Assembly (NCBI GenBank): GCA_964650485.1
Contig: CAZYTX010000065.1
Span: forward strand, 1 to 19,021
Direction of reading: 5' to 3'
DNA from: CAZYTX01 sp964650485
GTDB taxonomy: Bacteria; RBG-13-61-14; DATKZS01
DNA length: 19,021 bases
Below the pieces are notes generated by a model. That model was not told the DNA's origin. It saw only the letters and a program-made list of their open reading frames with translations, and did not search any database. The translations under genes were made by a program, and so were the position numbers. This document shows, piece after piece, positions 16,210 to 19,021 of the stretch. Each line of letters begins with the position of its first letter. Within the stretch, counting starts at the first letter, position 1.

Positions 16210-17667
16210 ATGAAGGATAAAAGACCCACCCCGGAGATGTTCGCCATCATCCTGGACAGCATTGCCGACGGGGCCTTCACCGTGGACCTGGATTTCAAGA
16301 TAACCTTCGTAAACCGGGCCGCGGAGAGGATCACCGGGTTCTCAGCGGAGGAGGCAGTGGGCCAGCGCTGCTACAACATCTTCAGGAGCTCGGTGTGCCA
16401 GGGAGGGTGCGTGTTAAAGCACACCATGGATACGGGCGAGTCCGTGTCCGGCATGGAGATAACAGTGCTTGACAGAAAGAACAGGGAGGTCCCCATAAGC
16501 GTGTCCACCGCGCTTTTGAAAGACAAGGAGGGGAAAATAATCGGGGGGGTGGAGACCTTCCGGGACCTCTCCGAGGTGGTGGCTCTGCGCAACGCCATGA
16601 GGAGGTCATACCAGCTCGGCGACCTGGTGAGCAAGAACCACCGCATGCAGGAGATATTCGCTCTGGTGCCTGACATAGCCCGCAGCAACGCCTCGGTAAT
16701 GATCCTGGGAGAGACCGGCGCCGGCAAGGAGGTGCTGGCAAGGGCCATCCACGGAGAGGGGCCAAGGGCCGATGGTCCGTTTGTGCCTGTGAGCTGCGCG
16801 GCCCTGCCCGACTCCCTTTTGGAGGCCGAGCTCTTCGGTTACAAGGCGGGGGCATTCACCGACGCCAGGCAGGACCGCAAGGGAAGGTTCGCACAGGCGC
16901 ACAAGGGCACCATCTTCCTGGACGAGGTCGGCGACCTGTCGGAAGCCATACAGGTAAAGCTGCTCCGGGCCATCGAGGAAAAAAAGATAGAGCCCCTGGG
17001 AGCGGACCGCCCCGAGAGCGTAGACGTGCGCGTGATCTCGGCAACACACCGAGACCCCAGGGACATGGTGAGGAAAGGAAAGTTCAGAAAAGACCTCTTC
17101 TTCCGCCTCAACACCGTGGTCATAGAAATTCCCCCGCTCCGGGAAAGAAGGGAAGACACACCCCTGCTGGTGGACGCCTTTGTAAAGCAGTTCAACCTGG
17201 AGAGCGGAAAAAGCGTGTCCTCGATCGCGCCCGAGGCCATGTCAATAATCATGTCCTACCCCTGGCCGGGCAACGTGCGCGAGCTGAAGCACGTCATCGA
17301 GCACGCCTTTGTGCTGGTTAAAGGACGGACCATAAGAGCGGAGCACCTGCCCACGGAGATTATAAGAGCGGGAAGGGAGGCGCTTTCCGGTCATTCCATC
17401 CGGGAGGATGAGCTCGTAGGGGCCCCCACTTCCCTGTGCCCTCCCGATCTTCAATCTATCAGGCCCGAGAGCAATGAGGACACTGAGGCCGGGGGTGGCC
17501 TCTCCCCTCTGGAGAGAGCGGAAAAAGACACGCTTATCAGGGTGCTTTCAAAGCATAACTGGAAGAGGGAGGAGGCGGCCCGGGAGCTGGGAATGTCACG
17601 GGCCACGTTGTGGCGCAAGATGAAGAGGCTAAGCATCGCGGCCCCCCGCCGCAGGGAGGTCTCATAA
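16210..17667 (+). CDS. Sigma-54-dependent transcriptional activator (PAS - AAA+ - Fis HTH) with Cys motif in PAS
   Basis: A protein of 485 residues. The PAS domain spans about 10-120 and contains C54-x8-C63-x3-C67, a triple-Cys pattern that could hold metal, an Fe-S centre or a redox disulfide. The AAA+ sigma-54 interaction domain spans about 140-365: Walker A GETGAGKE (167-174), the loop that contacts sigma-54 as GAFTDA (214-219, Asp replacing the second Gly of GAFTGA), Walker B TIFLDEVGD, and the FRLN and PWPGNVREL sensor motifs. The C-terminal Fis-type helix-turn-helix includes EEAARELGMSRATLW. No response-regulator receiver domain is present, so the input is most likely sensed directly by the PAS domain. 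No strong ribosome site precedes ATG 16210. Its stop overlaps the start of the next gene (TAATG), so the two are translationally coupled. Target promoters are not identified in the window. Confidence 0.94.
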   Translation: MKDKRPTPEMFAIILDSIADGAFTVDLDFKITFVNRAAERITGFSAEEAVGQRCYNIFRSSVCQGGCVLKHTMDTGESVSGMEITVLDRKNREVPISVSTALLKDKEGKIIGGVETFRDLSEVVALRNAMRRSYQLGDLVSKNHRMQEIFALVPDIARSNASVMILGETGAGKEVLARAIHGEGPRADGPFVPVSCAALPDSLLEAELFGYKAGAFTDARQDRKGRFAQAHKGTIFLDEVGDLSEAIQVKLLRAIEEKKIEPLGADRPESVDVRVISATHRDPRDMVRKGKFRKDLFFRLNTVVIEIPPLRERREDTPLLVDAFVKQFNLESGKSVSSIAPEAMSIIMSYPWPGNVRELKHVIEHAFVLVKGRTIRAEHLPTEIIRAGREALSGHSIREDELVGAPTSLCPPDLQSIRPESNEDTEAGGGLSPLERAEKDTLIRVLSKHNWKREEAARELGMSRATLWRKMKRLSIAAPRRREVS

Positions 17668-18017
17668 TGGAGCCCGGGCACAAAAGGGTTCTGAAAGAGT
17701 TCGTGCACCTCCCCCTCGGGACCGAGTTCGAGGCCATCGGGGGAAGGTACCAGATAGTGAAAGAGGATAGCCTCGACCTGGACGGGCAACAAGTCCTGTA
17801 TGCCGTGGGATTCGGGGTGTTCGACACCTCCTGCTGCGGCGCCGGGGGATGCGCATATGCCGTGGTCCCTGGTTATGTAAAGCAGATGCGCTCGGGGAAA
17901 AACGAGCGCGGAGAAGACCTAAGCCTGGTGGAGCCGATAAAAGATGAGAGCGATAAAAAGAGAATTGAAAAAGCCCTAAAGCAAAGAGAACATGTATCAC
18001 AGGTGAACTTCCTTTAA
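17667..18017 (+). CDS. Unknown small protein with CCGxGGC motif, coupled to the sigma-54 activator
   Basis: A protein of 116 residues with no signal peptide or membrane helix. I do not recognise a named family. The start is ATG 17667, whose A is the last base of the activator's TAA stop; GGGAGG at 17653-17658 gives a normal 8-nt spacing. A longer in-frame ATG at 17610 lacks this support and would lie deep in the activator gene. Residues 8-50 look like a beta-rich segment (LGTEFEAIGGRYQIVKEDS). Then comes the motif SCCGAGGC (C56, C57, C62) followed by AYAVVPGYV, and a charged, Lys/Glu-rich C-terminal helix. The three Cys could bind a metal or act as a thiol sensor. Coupling to an activator that itself has three clustered Cys suggests shared function, but this is inference. 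Confidence 0.82.
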   Translation: MEPGHKRVLKEFVHLPLGTEFEAIGGRYQIVKEDSLDLDGQQVLYAVGFGVFDTSCCGAGGCAYAVVPGYVKQMRSGKNERGEDLSLVEPIKDESDKKRIEKALKQREHVSQVNFL

Positions 18018-18146
18018 GCCAAAAACCATGAAATAACAGCTCGATCTAAAAGACCAGGATATAAAGCAAATACGCACCCGGCCCTTGGCCAGCCTCGCTT
18101 CATCAAATCCATACATACTCCGAAAAACAAATTATTAGAAAAAATT

Positions 18147-18188
18147 AATTTGGGCTTGACAAAGCCAAATTCCCGTGCTAACTATAAT
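18147..18188 (+). promoter_or_regulatory. Promoter region of the cold-shock gene with a dyad over the -35 element
   Basis: TTGACA at 18156-18161 and TATAAT at 18183-18188 are both perfect but 21 nt apart, longer than the normal 16-18. The -35 sits within an inverted repeat, 18147-18171: AATTT, a bulged G, GGCTT, GACA loop, AAGCC, AAATT. This dyad could be an operator. The stretch from 18018 to 18146 is AT-rich, and I see nothing else definite in it. Confidence 0.5.
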
Positions 18189-18233
18189 TTAGTGAAGAAA
18201 GACGTTAATAAACAGCGTAGTGAAAAGAGTGGA

Positions 18234-18310
18234 GGCATGTGTCAAACATGCCGGAGGAAACATTAAGAAAAGATTAAAAGGACTTTTCTGGGGAGTGGCA
18301 GAGAAAGGAG
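18234..18310 (+). promoter_or_regulatory. Structured 5' leader of the cold-shock gene
   Basis: The leader from the promoter to ATG 18318 is about 120 nt, as in known cold-shock mRNAs with long regulatory leaders. Two hairpins are visible: GGCATGT (18234-18240) pairs with ACATGCC (18246-18252) around a 5-nt loop, and AGAAAAG (18266-18272) pairs with CTTTTCT (18283-18289). The ribosome site AAAGGAG (18304-18310) lies 7 nt before the start codon, just after the second hairpin. Confidence 0.5.
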
Positions 18311-18317
18311 TGAGCAG

Positions 18318-18518
18318 ATGACGAACGGTTATGTAAAGTGGTTCAATGATTCAAAAGGGTTCGGCTTCATCGAGCAGGATACGGGCGAGGACATCTTCGT
18401 GCATTTCTCGGCCATCGAGGGCGACGGGTACAAGTCACTGTCCGACGGCCAGGAAGTGGAGTTCGACTATATAGACACCCCTAAAGGGCTCCAGGCCGTA
18501 AAGGTGTCCAAGCTGTAA
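18318..18518 (+). CDS. Cold-shock domain protein (CspA family)
   Basis: A protein of 66 residues, the usual size of a single cold-shock domain. It binds single-stranded RNA or DNA and melts secondary structure in the cytoplasm. Seen: the start VKWFNDSKGFGFI, with RNP1 (KGFGFI) and RNP2 (DIFVHF) aromatic RNA-binding residues, followed by the beta-barrel strands ending in AVKVSKL. The paralogue cannot be assigned. It has its own promoter, a long structured leader and a strong ribosome site, and is followed by a terminator at 18590-18623. Expression is likely controlled at the leader, as in other bacteria, but temperature response is inferred. Confidence 0.96.
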   Translation: MTNGYVKWFNDSKGFGFIEQDTGEDIFVHFSAIEGDGYKSLSDGQEVEFDYIDTPKGLQAVKVSKL

Positions 18519-18533
18519 GAGTCCGAAATAAAG

Positions 18534-18569
18534 CCGGTGACCTCTCACCGGTTCTACATGAGCGGTGAG
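18534..18569 (+). other. Mutually exclusive hairpins downstream of the cold-shock gene
   Basis: CCGGTGA (18534-18540) pairs perfectly with TCACCGG (18545-18551). CTCACCG (18544-18550) can instead pair with CGGTGAG (18563-18569). The middle arm is shared, so only one stem can form at a time. No T-run follows either, so it is not a plain terminator. Confidence 0.45.
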
Positions 18570-18589
18570 ACGATACGATGGGATGCCTC

Positions 18590-18623
18590 AAAACAAGGCG
18601 GGGAAAGCCAGGCCTTGTTTTTT
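18590..18623. terminator. Intrinsic terminator, probably bidirectional
   Basis: AAAACAAGGC (18590-18599) and GCCTTGTTTT (18612-18621) form a perfect 10-bp stem with a 12-nt loop, followed by more T on the plus strand and with a TTGTTTT tract on the minus strand. It would end the cold-shock transcript and also face the minus-strand tRNA-Arg transcript. Confidence 0.8.
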
Positions 18624-18633
18624 ATGGAGGGCT

Positions 18634-18763
18634 GGGGAGCCCCGCTCACAAACCGCCCCGTCATTGTGCACCAAGCAACGCCATGCACAGAGACGGCCCG
18701 TTCGGCCCATACGGGGCCATGTCCTCGCGAGAGGCGATATGGTTCCAGGTACTACCTGGAGGG
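18634..18763 (+). repeat. Composite dispersed repeat, copy 2 (abutting tRNA-Arg)
   Basis: Block A (18640-18687) and block B (18739-18763) match copy 1 at 11362-11455, at 43 of 48 and 24 of 25 positions. The linker is 51 nt here (15 nt in copy 1) and adds a small hairpin, CCTC-GCGA-GAGG (18723-18734). Block A can form TGTGCA/TGCACA (18665-18670 with 18684-18689). Block B holds the palindrome CCAGGTA-C-TACCTGG and overlaps the last bases of tRNA-Arg (TGGAGGG equals the tRNA end CCCTCCA on the other strand). Confidence 0.88.
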
Positions 18764-18832
18764 CGATACTGGATTCGAACCAGCGACCCCTTGCTCCGGA
18801 GGCAAGTGCTCTATCCGCTGAGCTAATCGCCC
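18757..18832 (-). tRNA. tRNA-Arg (anticodon CCG)
   Basis: The minus strand folds as a full cloverleaf of 76 nt including an encoded CCA. The acceptor is GGGCGAT/ATCGCCC, the D stem GCTC/GAGC, the anticodon stem CTTGC/GCAAG with loop CTCCGGA (anticodon CCG, reads CGG), and the T arm GCTGG-TTCGAAT-CCAGT. The discriminator (position 73) is T, which is uncommon for Arg. The 3' end coincides with the terminus of repeat copy 2. Confidence 0.95.
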
Positions 18833-18842
18833 TCAATTGCCT

Positions 18843-18871
18843 AGTATAAATTTTTGGCCGAATGCAGTCAA
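18843..18871 (-). promoter_or_regulatory. Promoter of tRNA-Arg
   Basis: On the minus strand, TTGACT (18871-18866) and TATACT (18848-18843) are 17 nt apart, ending 10 nt before the mature tRNA 5' end. Both hexamers have five of six consensus matches. Confidence 0.7.
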
Positions 18872-18898
18872 GGGATGGTTTTGCAGAGCGGGACGAGG

Positions 18899-18927
18899 TT
18901 GACATTTGAGGAGCGCATTGCTAACTT
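18899..18927 (+). promoter_or_regulatory. Possible promoter of tRNA-Lys
   Basis: A perfect TTGACA (18899-18904) is followed after 17 nt by TAACTT (18922-18927), a weak -10, about 15 nt before the tRNA. Placement suits a tRNA promoter; the weak -10 lowers confidence. Confidence 0.45.
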
Positions 18928-18942
18928 AAGATTGCTGCATAC

Positions 18943-19018
18943 GGGCCATTAGCTCAACTGGCAGAGCAACTGACTCTTAATCAGTGGGTTCGGGGTTCGA
19001 GTCCCTGATGGCCCACCA
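18943..19018 (+). tRNA. tRNA-Lys (anticodon CTT)
   Basis: A 76-nt cloverleaf with encoded CCA: acceptor GGGCCAT/ATGGCCC, D stem GCTC/GAGC, anticodon stem ACTGA/TCAGT with loop CTCTTAA (anticodon CTT, reads AAG), T arm CGGGG-TTCGAGT-CCCTG, discriminator A. It lies at the right edge of the window, divergent from tRNA-Arg. Confidence 0.96.
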
Positions 19019-19021
19019 TTT

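Noticed and set aside
17610..17666. Upstream ATG at 17610 as start of the small Cys protein
   Set aside because: It lies inside the Fis-domain codons of the activator with no ribosome site, whereas ATG 17667 has GGGAGG at good spacing and a coupled stop-start.
18076..18097. Sigma-54 (-24/-12) promoter before the cold-shock gene
   Set aside because: TTGGCC has the GG element, but the GC expected about 10 nt downstream is misplaced, so the pattern fails the consensus.
18565..18849. Open frames across 18537-18849 as small proteins
   Set aside because: They run through repeat copy 2 and the antisense of tRNA-Arg (ending with the typical LDSNQRP-like translation of an antisense tRNA), lack a credible ribosome site and cover a terminator.
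1..19021. CRISPR array, integrase-bounded island or transposase gene
   Set aside because: No regularly spaced direct repeats, no recombinase or transposase coding region. Only the two short composite repeats were found.

Overview
This looks like chromosomal DNA from a GC-rich Gram-negative bacterium. The envelope signals are Tat and lipoprotein signal peptides. There is a sigma-54 activator, and Arg AGG and Ile ATA codons are used freely. A Desulfobacterota (former Deltaproteobacteria) type organism fits best, but no taxonomic marker in the window proves it. Gene density is high and most intergenic gaps are short.

Layout. 1-2077 (+): the 3' part of a class-III aminotransferase of the glutamate-1-semialdehyde aminomutase type, then, behind its own promoter, a Gfo/Idh/MocA-fold protein lacking the usual catalytic residues. 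2106-2651 (-): a gamma-carbonic-anhydrase-like beta-helix protein. 2853-8357 (+): a Tat-exported propeller plus PHP-domain (DUF3604) protein, a MeaB-type GTPase, and a PhoD-like metallophosphatase lipoprotein. 8412-9839 (+): a sulfatase-like lipoprotein gene cut by one in-frame TAA and visibly more AT-rich than its surroundings. 9894-14007 (-): a one-TM unknown protein, a TMTC-like membrane glycosyltransferase with TPRs, argH, and a DUF3467 protein. 14143-16164 (+): a secreted GH2 glycosidase. 16210-18017 (+): a PAS/AAA+/Fis sigma-54 activator coupled by a TAATG junction to a small Cys-motif protein. 18318-19018: a cold-shock protein gene with a long structured leader, a bidirectional terminator, tRNA-Arg(CCG) on the minus strand and tRNA-Lys(CTT) on the plus strand.

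How the genes relate. Several products are exported hydrolases (PHP protein, PhoD-like, sulfatase-like, GH2), which suggests breakdown of sulfated, phosphorylated or glycosylated organic matter outside the cytoplasm; that is inference from families only. ArgH, MeaB, the tRNAs and the cold-shock protein are housekeeping.

The most unusual signal is a composite dispersed repeat with two copies here. One lies inside the TMTC-like gene, where it is translated in frame as an insert of about 31 residues. The other abuts the 3' end of tRNA-Arg. The copies share two conserved end blocks, and their middles differ by 36 nt, a multiple of three. This resembles the logic of the Rickettsia palindromic elements that insert into coding genes. 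Other points worth a look are the coupled sigma-54 activator and Cys-protein pair, the nonsense-interrupted sulfatase, the degenerate oxidoreductase and the dyad-overlapped cold-shock promoter.
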